NCBI RefSeq assembly: GCF_018866305.1
Contig: NZ_CP076456.1
Span: 1,984,001 to 2,048,000, forward strand
Origin: Arthrobacter sunyaminii
Lineage (GTDB): Bacteria; Actinomycetota; Actinomycetes; Actinomycetales; Micrococcaceae
Direction of reading: 5' to 3'
Length of the DNA stretch: 64,000 nucleotides
The position numbers were made by a program, and so were the translations under genes. The notes under the pieces are model-generated. The model was not told where the DNA came from. It ran no database searches and saw only the letters and a list, made by a program, of their open reading frames with translations. Of the stretch, positions 40,445 to 49,895 are shown piece after piece (positions within the stretch are counted from its first letter, which is position 1; the number at the start of each line of letters is the position of its first letter).

Positions 40445-42105
40445 TGGGCGTTTGGCCGGCAGTGGCCTCTTTCCTGATGGTGGCACTGCTGTTGGCAGCG
40501 CTTTACCGGCCGCTGGGCGACTACATGGCCCGGTTTTACGCCTCGGACAAAAACCTGGCGGTGGAACAGGGGTTCTACCGCGTGATCGGAGTGGATCCCG
40601 GATCGCGTCAGTCCTGGCAATCCTATCTGCGCAGCATCCTGGCCTTCTCCGCCGTCGGGTTGCTGCTGGTCTACGCGCTCCAGCGCACCCAGCACCTGCT
40701 GCCCGGGTCGCTGGGTCTGCCGGCCGTACCCGAAGGCCTGGCCTTCAATACTGCGGCGTCCTTCGTGGCGAACACCAACTGGCAGTCCTATTCGCCGGAA
40801 GTGACGGTGGGTTACACGGTCCAGATGGCAGGACTGGCTGTACAGAACTTCCTTTCGGCAGCTGTGGGCCTGGCCGTAGCCGTTGCCCTGGTCCGGGCCT
40901 TCGCATCCCGGAAGGAAGCGACTATCGGCAACTTCTGGACGGATATGACCCGGTCAGTGGTGCGGCTGCTGCTCCCCATCGCTTTCGTCAGTGCGCTGCT
41001 GCTGCTTCTGGGCGGCGTCATCCAGAACTTCAACGGCTTCACGCAGGTAACCGGCCTCGCCGGCGGCACCTCGACGATTCCGGGCGGTCCCGTAGCTTCC
41101 CAGGAAGCCATCAAGCTCCTGGGCACCAACGGGGGCGGATTCTTCAACGCAAACTCCTCGCACCCGTTCGAGAACCCGTCCGCCTGGACCAACCTGCTGC
41201 AGGTGGTGCTGATGCTGGTCATTCCGTTCAGCCTGCCGCGCACCTTCGGAACCCTGATCGGAGACCGGAAGCAGGGATACGCGATCCTGGCGGCCATGGC
41301 CACTATCTTCACCGTGTCCCTCGCGGCCATGACAGCCCTTGAATACTCTGCTTCATCGGCCCTGGCCGGTTCCATGGAAGGCAAGGAGCAGCGGTTCGGC
41401 ATAGCCGGATCCACCCTGTTCGGCACCACCAGCACAGCCACCTCCACCGGCGCCGTGAACTCGATGCATGACAGCTTCAGTCCGCTGGGCGGCATGATGG
41501 CCATGCTGAACATGATGCTCGGCGAAGTGGCTCCGGGCGGCGTGGGATCGGGCCTCTACGGCATTCTGGTCCTGGCCCTGGTGGCCTCCTTCATCGCCGG
41601 TCTCCTGGTGGGGCGCACGCCCGAGTACCTCGGCAAGAAGATCGGCCCCCGCGAGATCAAGCTGGCCAGCCTTTACCTGCTGACCATGCCCACCCTCGTC
41701 CTGGCCGGTACGGCACTGAGCTTCGCTGTCCCCGGCATCCGCGAGGATGTCACCGGGACCTCCATCTACAATCCCGGACTGCACGGCTTCAGCGAAGTGC
41801 TGTACGCCTTCACCTCGGCGGCCAACAACAACGGATCGGCGTTTGCGGGCTTGACGGCGAACACGCCGTGGCTGAACACCGCGCTGGGCCTGGCCATGCT
41901 GCTGGGCAGGTTCCTGCCGATGATCTTTGTGCTGGCCCTGGCCGGTTCGCTGGCTGCTCAGGACCGCGTCCCGGTCACTGCGGGAACGCTTCCCACCCAC
42001 CGGCCCCAGGCCGTGGTCATGCTGTGCGGCGTCACCGTCATCGTGACCGCCCTGACCTTCTTTCCCGTACTCGCGCTGGGTCCCCTGGCGGAAGGGTTGC
42101 TCTGA
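40444..42105 (+). CDS. kdpA: K+-transporting ATPase subunit A
   Basis: The 553-residue channel-like subunit has about ten membrane segments and the four selectivity-filter-type loops, including '[10 protein letters not shown]' and '[19 protein letters not shown]' (about 225-243). It binds and conducts K+ in the KdpFABC high-affinity uptake pump. Its ATG overlaps the kdpF stop and kdpB begins two bases after its stop. Confidence 0.92.
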   Translation: MGVWPAVASFLMVALLLAALYRPLGDYMARFYASDKNLAVEQGFYRVIGVDPGSRQSWQSYLRSILAFSAVGLLLVYALQRTQHLLPGSLGLPAVPEGLAFNTAASFVANTNWQSYSPEVTVGYTVQMAGLAVQNFLSAAVGLAVAVALVRAFASRKEATIGNFWTDMTRSVVRLLLPIAFVSALLLLLGGVIQNFNGFTQVTGLAGGTSTIPGGPVASQEAIKLLGTNGGGFFNANSSHPFENPSAWTNLLQVVLMLVIPFSLPRTFGTLIGDRKQGYAILAAMATIFTVSLAAMTALEYSASSALAGSMEGKEQRFGIAGSTLFGTTSTATSTGAVNSMHDSFSPLGGMMAMLNMMLGEVAPGGVGSGLYGILVLALVASFIAGLLVGRTPEYLGKKIGPREIKLASLYLLTMPTLVLAGTALSFAVPGIREDVTGTSIYNPGLHGFSEVLYAFTSAANNNGSAFAGLTANTPWLNTALGLAMLLGRFLPMIFVLALAGSLAAQDRVPVTAGTLPTHRPQAVVMLCGVTVIVTALTFFPVLALGPLAEGLL

Positions 42106-42107
42106 CC

Positions 42108-44345
42108 ATGTCCACAGTGACAAGCAAAACCGACAAGTCCCCGCTTCGGCCGGACTCACAACAATCCGGGGAAGCACCGGACGGCCAGGACGCGGCGTCA
42201 GCAAACCGGGCACCGGCCCGCAGCGGCTTCTCCGCGGCCCAGCTGGGGAAGGCTTTCCCCGGCGCCCTGCGCAAGCTCGATCCGCGCATCATGTGGCACA
42301 CCCCCGTCATGTTCATTGTGGAGGTGGGCGCCGCGCTGATTACCGTCATTGCAGTGGCGGAGTCCGTCACCGGCGACGCCGGCACCTCGGGCGGCAGCAC
42401 CGTGCCCGGCGCTTTCACCTGGCTGATTGCGGCGTGGCTTTGGCTGACCGTCATCTTCGCCAACCTGGCGGAATCCGTGGCCGAAGGCCGCGGCAAGGCC
42501 CAGGCAGCTTCACTGCGGGCCACCCGGACCACCACTCCGGCGCAGCGGGTGACCGGCTACGACGCAGCCGGCGATCCTTCCGCGTCCCGCGCCACGGTGG
42601 AAGAAGTTGCGTCCGCTGATCTGGTGCTCGACGACGTCGTGGTGGTCACCGCCGGCGGGATCATCCCCGGCGACGGCGACATCATCGACGGCATTGCCTC
42701 CGTGGATGAATCCGCGATTACCGGCGAATCCGCTCCCGTGGTCCGCGAATCCGGCGGCGACCGGTCTGCGGTCACCGGCGGAACCCGGGTGCTCTCGGAC
42801 CGCATTGTGGTGCGGATAACCAGCAAGCCCGGTGAGACGTTCGTGGACCGGATGATCCGCTTGGTGGAAGGGGCAGCCCGGCAGAAAACGCCGAACGAGA
42901 TCGCCCTGGACATCCTGCTGGCCACCCTGTCCCTGATCTTCCTGGTGGTGGTGGTGACGTTGAATCCGCTGGCCGGATACGCCGGCGCAGCGGTCAGCAT
43001 TCCAGTGCTGGTGGCCCTGCTGGTCTGCCTCATCCCCACGACGATCGGTGCACTGCTCTCAGCCATCGGCATTGCCGGCATGGACCGGCTGGTCCAGCAC
43101 AACGTGCTGGCGATGTCCGGCCGCGCCGTTGAAGCCGCCGGCGACGTCACCACCCTGCTGCTGGATAAGACCGGCACCATCACCTACGGCAACCGGCAGG
43201 CTGCCGCGTTCATCCCGGTGGCGGGAGCGGACCGCAACAAGCTGATCCTCGCTGCAGTGCTGTCCTCGGCGGAGGACCCCACTCCCGAGGGCAAATCGAT
43301 TGTGGACCTTGCCGCCGGCATGGGAATCACACCGGTGAAGGACGTCGACGCCGTCAGCGTTCCGTTTACCGCCCAGACGCGCATGAGCGGGCTGGACTAT
43401 GCAGATGGAACAAACGGCGCCACCGGAACACAGATCCGGAAGGGTGCCGGCTCGGCCGTCATGGACTGGGTGGCCGAGTCCGGCGGAATCGACGTCGACG
43501 TACTGTCCGACCTGACCTACCATGTGGACAAGATCTCCGCCGGCGGCGGCACGCCTCTGGTGGTGGCCATCCGGGAGGCCGACGGCGGGCCGTCCGGGAG
43601 CAGCGCACGGATTCTCGGCGTCGTGCACCTGAAGGACGTGGTCAAGGACGGGCTGAAGGACCGCTTCGCCGAGCTGCGGCGGATGGGTATCCGCACCGTC
43701 ATGATCACGGGAGACAATCCGCGCACCGCCAAGGCGATTGCCGCGGAAGCCGGGGTGGATGACTTCTTAGCCGAAGCCACTCCGGAGGACAAGATGGCTC
43801 TGATCCGCAGGGAACAGGCCAGCGGCCAGCTGGTGGCAATGACCGGGGACGGCACCAACGATGCCCCCGCCCTGGCCCAGGCCGATGTGGGCGTGGCCAT
43901 GAACACCGGAACGTCGGCAGCGAAGGAAGCCGGCAACATGGTGGACCTGGACTCGGACCCCACCAAGCTGATCGATATTGTCCGGATCGGCAAGCAGCTG
44001 CTGATCACCCGCGGCGCACTGACCACGTTCTCGATCGCCAATGACGTGGCCAAGTACTTCGCGATCATTCCCGCCATGTTCATGGGCGTGTTCCCGGGAC
44101 TGGCCGTCCTGAACGTCATGGGCCTGCATTCTCCGGCGTCGGCAATCCTCTCCGCGGTCATCTTCAACGCCCTGGTGATCATTGCCCTGATTCCGCTGGC
44201 GCTGCGGGGCGTGAAGTACCGGGCAGCCGGTGCCTCCGGGGTACTGACCCGGAACCTGCTGGTCTTCGGCGTGGGCGGGGTGGTGGCGCCGTTCATCGGG
44301 ATCAAGCTCATCGACCTCGCCGTATCCCTGATTCCGGGGTTCTGA
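42108..44345 (+). CDS. kdpB: K+-transporting P-type ATPase subunit B
   Basis: This 745-residue P-type ATPase has the phosphorylation motif DKTGT (Asp353), the actuator TGES-like 'ITGESAPV', the nucleotide-binding KGA region and the hinge '[21 protein letters not shown]'. It is longer than most KdpB proteins (about 680 residues) because of a polar N-terminal extension of roughly 50 residues before the first helix. The ATG at 42108, two bases after kdpA, is used; the open frame continues upstream inside kdpA and is not coding. Confidence 0.92.
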   Translation: MSTVTSKTDKSPLRPDSQQSGEAPDGQDAASANRAPARSGFSAAQLGKAFPGALRKLDPRIMWHTPVMFIVEVGAALITVIAVAESVTGDAGTSGGSTVPGAFTWLIAAWLWLTVIFANLAESVAEGRGKAQAASLRATRTTTPAQRVTGYDAAGDPSASRATVEEVASADLVLDDVVVVTAGGIIPGDGDIIDGIASVDESAITGESAPVVRESGGDRSAVTGGTRVLSDRIVVRITSKPGETFVDRMIRLVEGAARQKTPNEIALDILLATLSLIFLVVVVTLNPLAGYAGAAVSIPVLVALLVCLIPTTIGALLSAIGIAGMDRLVQHNVLAMSGRAVEAAGDVTTLLLDKTGTITYGNRQAAAFIPVAGADRNKLILAAVLSSAEDPTPEGKSIVDLAAGMGITPVKDVDAVSVPFTAQTRMSGLDYADGTNGATGTQIRKGAGSAVMDWVAESGGIDVDVLSDLTYHVDKISAGGGTPLVVAIREADGGPSGSSARILGVVHLKDVVKDGLKDRFAELRRMGIRTVMITGDNPRTAKAIAAEAGVDDFLAEATPEDKMALIRREQASGQLVAMTGDGTNDAPALAQADVGVAMNTGTSAAKEAGNMVDLDSDPTKLIDIVRIGKQLLITRGALTTFSIANDVAKYFAIIPAMFMGVFPGLAVLNVMGLHSPASAILSAVIFNALVIIALIPLALRGVKYRAAGASGVLTRNLLVFGVGGVVAPFIGIKLIDLAVSLIPGF

Positions 44346-44388
44346 TGACCGGCCCTAACATCTCCAAACACAACGAACAGGAAGCATC

Positions 44389-44997
44389 ATGAGTACTGCA
44401 CGAACGTCGGCGCGCCAGATGGGAGTGGCGGTCCGCAGCGTCCTGGTCCTGACCGCGGCACTGGGAATCGTTTATCCGCTGGCGGTTACGGGTGTGGGGC
44501 AGGTGGCGGCCATTCACCAGGCCAACGGCTCGGTGGTCACCGTGAACGGGGAGGATGCGGGGTCCGCCCTGGTCGGCCAGTCCTTCACCGATGCGGACGG
44601 CGCCGCCCTGCCTGAGTGGTTCCAGTCCCGGCCCTCTGCCGCCGGCGACGGGTACGACGGCGGTGCCTCCAGCGGTTCCAACCTGGGCCCCACCAACCCG
44701 GATCTGGCGGCAGCAATCGATGAGCGCCGCGCCGCGGTTAGCGAACTGGAGGGCGTAGATCCCGGCGACGTGCCCGCGGACGCCCTGACGGCGTCGTCGT
44801 CGGGGCTGGATCCCCACATCAGCCCGGAATATGCCCTGCTTCAGGTGGACCGGGTGGCCGCCGAGCGCGAACTGGACCCGGTCGATGTCCGGGCGCTGGT
44901 GGAGTCCGCTGTGGAAGGGCGGCGCGGGGGAGTGCTCGGAGAACAGACCGTCAACGTGTTGCAGCTCAATATTGCCCTCCTGGAGTTGGACACTTAG
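44389..44997 (+). CDS. kdpC: K+-transporting ATPase subunit C
   Basis: The 202-residue protein has one N-terminal membrane helix ('SVLVLTAALGIVYPLAVTGV') and an extracytoplasmic KdpC domain with 'GSNLGPTNPDL' and 'SGLDPHISPEYA'. It helps K+ capture by KdpA. AACAGGAAGC precedes the ATG. Confidence 0.92.
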   Translation: MSTARTSARQMGVAVRSVLVLTAALGIVYPLAVTGVGQVAAIHQANGSVVTVNGEDAGSALVGQSFTDADGAALPEWFQSRPSAAGDGYDGGASSGSNLGPTNPDLAAAIDERRAAVSELEGVDPGDVPADALTASSSGLDPHISPEYALLQVDRVAAERELDPVDVRALVESAVEGRRGGVLGEQTVNVLQLNIALLELDT

Positions 44998-45000
44998 GAG

Positions 45001-47526
45001 ATGACACGAGGACAACTCCGGGTATTCCTGGGCGCTGCGCCCGGAGTCGGCAAGACCTACACCATGCTCGAAGAAGGGCGGCGCCTGCGGGACGAAGGCA
45101 GGGACGTGGCGGTGGCGGTGGTGGAGACCCACGGCCGCGCCGCCACGGCCGCCATGGCCGAAGGCCTGGAAACAGTTCCTCCGGTCCAGGTAAACCACCG
45201 CGGACTGGTTCTGTCAGAACTGGATCTGAACGCCGTCCTCGCCCGGCGGCCGGACTATGCGCTGGTGGACGAACTCGCCCACACGAACGCTCCCGGATTG
45301 GCCCATGCCAAGCGCTGGCAGGATGTCCAAACACTGCTGGACGCCGGCATCAACGTCCTGTCCACCGTCAACATCCAGCACATCGAGTCCCTGAACGACG
45401 TCATTGAACAAATCACCGGCACCGTGCAGCGCGAAACGGTGCCGGATTCGGTGCTTCGGACAGCGGACCAGGTGGAGCTGGTGGACATCGCGCCTCAGCT
45501 GCTGCGCGGCCGACTTTCACAGGGCATCATTTATCCCGCCGGGCGGGTGGATGCCGCGCTGTCCAACTACTTCCGGCTGGGCAACCTCACGGCGCTGCGC
45601 GAGCTGGCGTTGCTGTGGCTGGCGGATGAGGTGGACAGTGCACTGAACAAGTACCGTGCCGAAAACGGAATCCGCAATAAGTGGGAAGCCCGCGAACGGG
45701 TGGTGGTGGCCCTGACCGGCGGACCGGAGGGGCAAACCCTGCTGCGCCGCGGAGCCCGGATTGCCGCCCGATCCGCCGGCGGGCAGCTCCTGGCGGTTCA
45801 TGTGACCAGCCCGGACGGCCTGCGCGGCGGAGATCCGGGCGAGCTGGCCTCCCAGCGGGCACTGGTGGAGAAACTGGGCGGCACCTTCCACCAAGTGGTG
45901 GGCTCGGATATTCCGCACGCACTGGTGGATTTTGCCCGCGGCGTCAACGCCACCCAGCTGGTCATTGGTGTCAGCCGCCGGCCGCGGATCCAGGCACTGC
46001 TGACCGGTCCGGGAATCGGCGCCACAGCGGTGCGTGAATCCGGCGACATTGACGTGCACATCGTCAACCATGCCTCTGCTGGCGGACGGCCGGTCCTGCC
46101 GCGGCTCGGCGGCGCCCTGACGGTGCGCCGCAGGCTCTGGGGGCTGGCTCTGGCGCTAGCCGGCGGTCCGCTCCTGACCTGGGCGCTGGTGCTCATGAGC
46201 ACGCCGGAATCCATTACCGGAGATGTGCTCAGCTACCAGCTGCTGGTGATCCTCGTTGCGCTCGTTGGCGGGATCTGGCCGGCGCTGTTCGCCGCGCTGC
46301 TCTCCGGCATTACCCTGGACTATTTCTTCATCCAGCCCCTGTACACCGTCTCCGTTGCCACGCCCGCGCACATCCTGGCCCTGGTGCTGTACCTCGTCAA
46401 TGCCATGCTGGTCAGCTTTGTAGTGGACCGCGCGGCCCGGCGTTCCCGGGCGGCACGCCGTTCCGCCGCGGAGTCCGAACTGCTGGCATCGGTAGCCGGA
46501 AACGTCCTGCGCGGTGAGGACGCCACCGCCGCCCTGGTGAGCCGCACCCGGGAAGCTTTCAGCCTGGACTCGGTCCACCTGATGGCCGACGGCGTTCAAC
46601 TCGCCGCAGCGGGAGCCCGCACGCCGCCGGGCGCCGCATCTCTGGTCCTGCCGGTGGGGGAACACGCGGTGCTGGAACTGTACGGCAGAGATCTGGAAGC
46701 GGCAGACCGCCGCCTCCTGGCGGTGATTACCGCCCAGCTCGAGGCGGCACTGGACTTTGGAGACCTTGCCGAAACAGCCAAAGGGTTGGGATCACTGGCC
46801 GCTGCGGACAAGGTCCGCACCGCGCTGCTGGCCGCCGTCGGGCACGATCTTCGCCGCCCGCTGACGGCAGCCACCGCAGCGGTAACCGGCCTGCGGGCAC
46901 CGGACGTCCAGTGGAGCGAACAGGACCGCGCCGAACTGCTGGCCACTGCCGAGGAATCACTGGCAACACTCTCGGAGCTGGTGACGTCCCTGCTGGACGT
47001 GAGCCGCCTGCAGGCCGGAGTGCTGGGCGTCAGCCTGGCTCCGCTCGATACCGCCGACGCCGTATTGCCGGCGTTGGAGGAGCTGGGGCTGGGTCCTGCG
47101 GAAGTCGAGCTGGAGATACCTCCCGCACTGCCCCCGGTGCTGGCTGATCCGGTGCTGCTGCAGCGGGTGCTGGTCAACCTGCTGGCCAACGCGGTGCGAT
47201 TCTCACCGCCGGAGGCCAAAGTGGTGCTGGCTGCAAGCGCGTTTGCCGGCAGGGTGGAAATTCGCGTCATAGACTGTGGGCCCGGGATTTCGGCGGAACG
47301 GCTGGAAGATGTGTTCCTGCCCTTTCAACGGCTCGGGGATACCGACAATCTGACTGGTCTGGGCTTGGGCCTGGCACTTGCCAAGGGTTTCATGGAAGGA
47401 ATGATGGGGACGCTGGAAACCGAGGACACCCCGGGAGGCGGACTGACCATGGTGCTTTCGCTTCCTGCCGCTGCCGTAGAGGAAACAACGGAGCAGAGTG
47501 CCGGAAGTTCGGACGGCACGCTGTGA
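45001..47526 (+). CDS. kdpD: Sensor histidine kinase KdpD
   Basis: The 841-residue KdpD has the full layout. The N-terminal KdpD domain carries Walker A 'GAAPGVGKT' (about 12-20) and a USP-like domain follows (to about 365). Four short membrane helices (DUF4118, about 380-490) lead to a GAF-like region, then the H-box 'VGHDLRRPL' with phospho-accepting His615, and an ATPase domain with 'NLLANAVRFSP' and 'GLGLGLALAKGF'. It senses K+ limitation and phosphorylates KdpE. GGAG between kdpC and the ATG is the ribosome binding site, and kdpE overlaps its stop by four bases. Confidence 0.92.
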   Translation: MTRGQLRVFLGAAPGVGKTYTMLEEGRRLRDEGRDVAVAVVETHGRAATAAMAEGLETVPPVQVNHRGLVLSELDLNAVLARRPDYALVDELAHTNAPGLAHAKRWQDVQTLLDAGINVLSTVNIQHIESLNDVIEQITGTVQRETVPDSVLRTADQVELVDIAPQLLRGRLSQGIIYPAGRVDAALSNYFRLGNLTALRELALLWLADEVDSALNKYRAENGIRNKWEARERVVVALTGGPEGQTLLRRGARIAARSAGGQLLAVHVTSPDGLRGGDPGELASQRALVEKLGGTFHQVVGSDIPHALVDFARGVNATQLVIGVSRRPRIQALLTGPGIGATAVRESGDIDVHIVNHASAGGRPVLPRLGGALTVRRRLWGLALALAGGPLLTWALVLMSTPESITGDVLSYQLLVILVALVGGIWPALFAALLSGITLDYFFIQPLYTVSVATPAHILALVLYLVNAMLVSFVVDRAARRSRAARRSAAESELLASVAGNVLRGEDATAALVSRTREAFSLDSVHLMADGVQLAAAGARTPPGAASLVLPVGEHAVLELYGRDLEAADRRLLAVITAQLEAALDFGDLAETAKGLGSLAAADKVRTALLAAVGHDLRRPLTAATAAVTGLRAPDVQWSEQDRAELLATAEESLATLSELVTSLLDVSRLQAGVLGVSLAPLDTADAVLPALEELGLGPAEVELEIPPALPPVLADPVLLQRVLVNLLANAVRFSPPEAKVVLAASAFAGRVEIRVIDCGPGISAERLEDVFLPFQRLGDTDNLTGLGLGLALAKGFMEGMMGTLETEDTPGGGLTMVLSLPAAAVEETTEQSAGSSDGTL

Positions 47527-48212
47527 AGATTCTGGTGGCCGACGACGACGTTCAAATCCTCCGTGCGCTGCGCATTACCCTCTCCGCTTACGGATACGAG
47601 GTGGTGACGGCGGCCGACGGCGCAGCTGCTGTCCGCAAAGCAGTCGAGGAACATCCAGAACTGATTGTGCTGGATTTGGGCATGCCCCGGCTCAGCGGCA
47701 TGGAGGTTATCGAAGCCGTTCGGGGTTGGAGCCGCGCGCCGATCCTCGTGATCTCCGGCCGCACGGATTCCGCAGACAAGGTCCGTGCCCTGGATCTGGG
47801 TGCCGACGACTACGTCACCAAACCATTCGCCACCGAGGAGCTGATGGCCCGGATCCGTGCTCTGACCCGCCGCGGCCCGGCGGCTCCTGAGCAGTCCGAA
47901 GTGGTCTTCGGCGGGGTACGGGTGGACCTGGCCGCCAAGGCTGTAATCCGCATCTCCGACGGGTCCGCGATCCGCCTGACCCCCACCGAGTGGCGGTTAC
48001 TGGAGGCACTGGTGCAATACCCGGGGCGGCTGATCAGCCAATCCTCCCTGCTGTCCGCGGTGTGGGGTCCCGGTACCACCGACACCGGTTACCTGCGCCT
48101 GTACATGGGGCAGCTGCGGCGGAAACTGGAAGCAGATCCTGCGGCTCCGGTCCATCTGATCACCGAGCATGGATTGGGCTGCCGGTTCGTACCGGACTCG
48201 GCGGCAGGCTAG
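47523..48212 (+). CDS. kdpE: Response regulator KdpE
   Basis: The 229-residue OmpR-type regulator has a receiver domain (phospho-acceptor Asp51 in 'VLDLGMP', acidic pocket 'ADDD' 6-9) and a C-terminal winged helix (about 130-225). It activates the kdp promoter when phosphorylated by KdpD. The start overlaps the kdpD stop, and the stop overlaps that of the convergent decarboxylase gene (CTAG). Confidence 0.92.
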   Translation: MKILVADDDVQILRALRITLSAYGYEVVTAADGAAAVRKAVEEHPELIVLDLGMPRLSGMEVIEAVRGWSRAPILVISGRTDSADKVRALDLGADDYVTKPFATEELMARIRALTRRGPAAPEQSEVVFGGVRVDLAAKAVIRISDGSAIRLTPTEWRLLEALVQYPGRLISQSSLLSAVWGPGTTDTGYLRLYMGQLRRKLEADPAAPVHLITEHGLGCRFVPDSAAG

Positions 48213-49855
48213 CCGCCCTCCGTAAACGACCGGTGGTAATCCTCGAGGATGCGCCGCGTTGCCGCGCCAATGGCGCGGTACTCAAAATCAGTCAAATTCG
48301 CCAATGACACCCGGACCGAGGGAACGACGACGTCAAACCCCTTGCCCGGGAGCAGCACCACGCCGGTCTCCGAGGCAAGCCGCAGCAGGAACCGGAGCCC
48401 GAGGTCCTCCCGGGAGACCAGCCAGGCGGCAAACTCGTCACCATAGAGACGCGACCCCAGTTTCCGCAGGTCTATCAGGCTGTAGTACCCCACGTCGTCG
48501 GGCGCCGGAGTGGGCGCCACACCCATGTTCCGGTACAGGGTGTTGTACCGCCCCCGAATCAGGGCTTTTGCTGCGTCCTGATAGCGGTCCAGCCGATCCA
48601 TGAGGCCGTGCAGGGCAAAGAGCACCATCTGCAGCTGCTGCGGACCCGAAATCCCGGCGGTGTGGTTCAGGGCCACGGAACGGCTGTCGGCCACCAGCCT
48701 GTCAATGAACTTCAAGCCGGGCACGTCAGTGGTCAGGGAGGAGTACCGCGCGTTCAGCCGTTGCTTCTCGCCGGCAGGCAAGGCGTCCAGCAGATCATCG
48801 ATCACGTTTTCCTGGTGCAGCGCGATGGTACCCAACCGCCAGCCCGTGGCTCCGAAGTACTTGGAAAAGGAATAAACGCACAGCGTGTTCCGCGGACAGA
48901 CGGCAAAGACGGAGACAAAGTCATCGGCGAAGGTGGCATACACGTCATCGGTGATGATGATCAGGTCCGGTCGCTGATCCGCCACCAGCCGTGCAAGCCG
49001 CTCAAGGACCGCCTGCGGCTGCTTGGCAGAGGGCGGATTGCTCGGATTAACCAGGCAGAACACCTTAATGGCCGGATCCAGCAGCTTCTCCAGTTCGGTG
49101 TTCGGCAGTTGCCAGTCCGCTGACTCGTCCATGACAACCTGCACCACGTCCAGGCCGTAATCCGGCAGCAGCGGGATTTCCAGGTACGGCGAGAAGATTG
49201 GAGTGGCCAGGGCAATCCGGTCACCGGGGGTGATGAGTCCGTTAACGGCAAGCGAAGAAAAAATGTAGGTCATCGCCGCCGTTCCGCCTTCGGTGGGGAA
49301 CACATCGACGGCGCCTGCAGGGATCTGCCCGCCGAACAGTTCCTGCCCCAGATACGCGCGCAGAACCTCCTGGGTCTGGGGCAGCACCCGTGGCGGTGTT
49401 GGATAGATGCAGCCCAGGAAGGCTGTCACCATCTCTTCAAGAAACGCCTCCCGGTCCAAGCCCAGCTGATCGTGCACGTAGCTCACTGCGGACCGCAGGA
49501 AGTGCAAACCCTCCCGCTGCGGATCATGCACCACAAACGCGTTGAACCGCCCCAGCATCCCGTTCTGCTCCGGCAGCCCGCCGAAACCGCTGTCCAGGTA
49601 TGAATATGAACGTTCGGACTCCGACACGGAGAAGTCTCCGAGCGCCAGGAACGCCCGTCGCGGAAGAGTGGCGAGGAAGTTGGGATTGCCGCGCCCGGCG
49701 TTCAGCATCAGCCGCTCGGTTCCTGAGGCGGCAGCGATCAGCCGGTCCTTGAGCTCAAAAGGACTCAGCGAAGCCAGGGCGGCCAAGTCCTGCTCCTGCT
49801 CCCGGTCCTGCTCCTGGTGACGACTCTGCTCCTGGTGGGAAGGTTTCTTGTCCAT
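48209..49855 (-). CDS. aspD: Aspartate 4-decarboxylase / aspartate aminotransferase
   Basis: The 548-residue PLP enzyme has fold-type I features with the cofactor Lys332 in 'YSFSKYFGATGW', the 'LNAGRGNPNF' N-terminal motif and 'NPSNPPSAKQ'. These are characteristic of bifunctional aspartate transaminase/aspartate beta-decarboxylase, which turns L-aspartate into L-alanine and CO2. I chose the ATG at 49855 because AGGAG lies five bases before it; an in-frame TTG at 49885 has none. The first 25 residues contain a Glu/Gln-rich tandem repeat. No aspartate:alanine antiporter gene is beside it. Confidence 0.88.
   Translation of the reverse strand: MDKKPSHQEQSRHQEQDREQEQDLAALASLSPFELKDRLIAAASGTERLMLNAGRGNPNFLATLPRRAFLALGDFSVSESERSYSYLDSGFGGLPEQNGMLGRFNAFVVHDPQREGLHFLRSAVSYVHDQLGLDREAFLEEMVTAFLGCIYPTPPRVLPQTQEVLRAYLGQELFGGQIPAGAVDVFPTEGGTAAMTYIFSSLAVNGLITPGDRIALATPIFSPYLEIPLLPDYGLDVVQVVMDESADWQLPNTELEKLLDPAIKVFCLVNPSNPPSAKQPQAVLERLARLVADQRPDLIIITDDVYATFADDFVSVFAVCPRNTLCVYSFSKYFGATGWRLGTIALHQENVIDDLLDALPAGEKQRLNARYSSLTTDVPGLKFIDRLVADSRSVALNHTAGISGPQQLQMVLFALHGLMDRLDRYQDAAKALIRGRYNTLYRNMGVAPTPAPDDVGYYSLIDLRKLGSRLYGDEFAAWLVSREDLGLRFLLRLASETGVVLLPGKGFDVVVPSVRVSLANLTDFEYRAIGAATRRILEDYHRSFTEGG
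49787..49837. repeat. 18-bp tandem repeat inside the aspD 5' end
   Basis: Three near-identical units (49820-49837, 49802-49819 and a 15-base partial at 49787-49801) encode HQEQSR, HQEQDR and EQEQD at the N-terminus of the decarboxylase. It probably arose by slippage and is outside the enzyme fold. Confidence 0.7.
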
Positions 49856-49895
49856 CGTGCTCCTGGAGTTCGCTGGTTCGCTCAAGCGGTACCGG

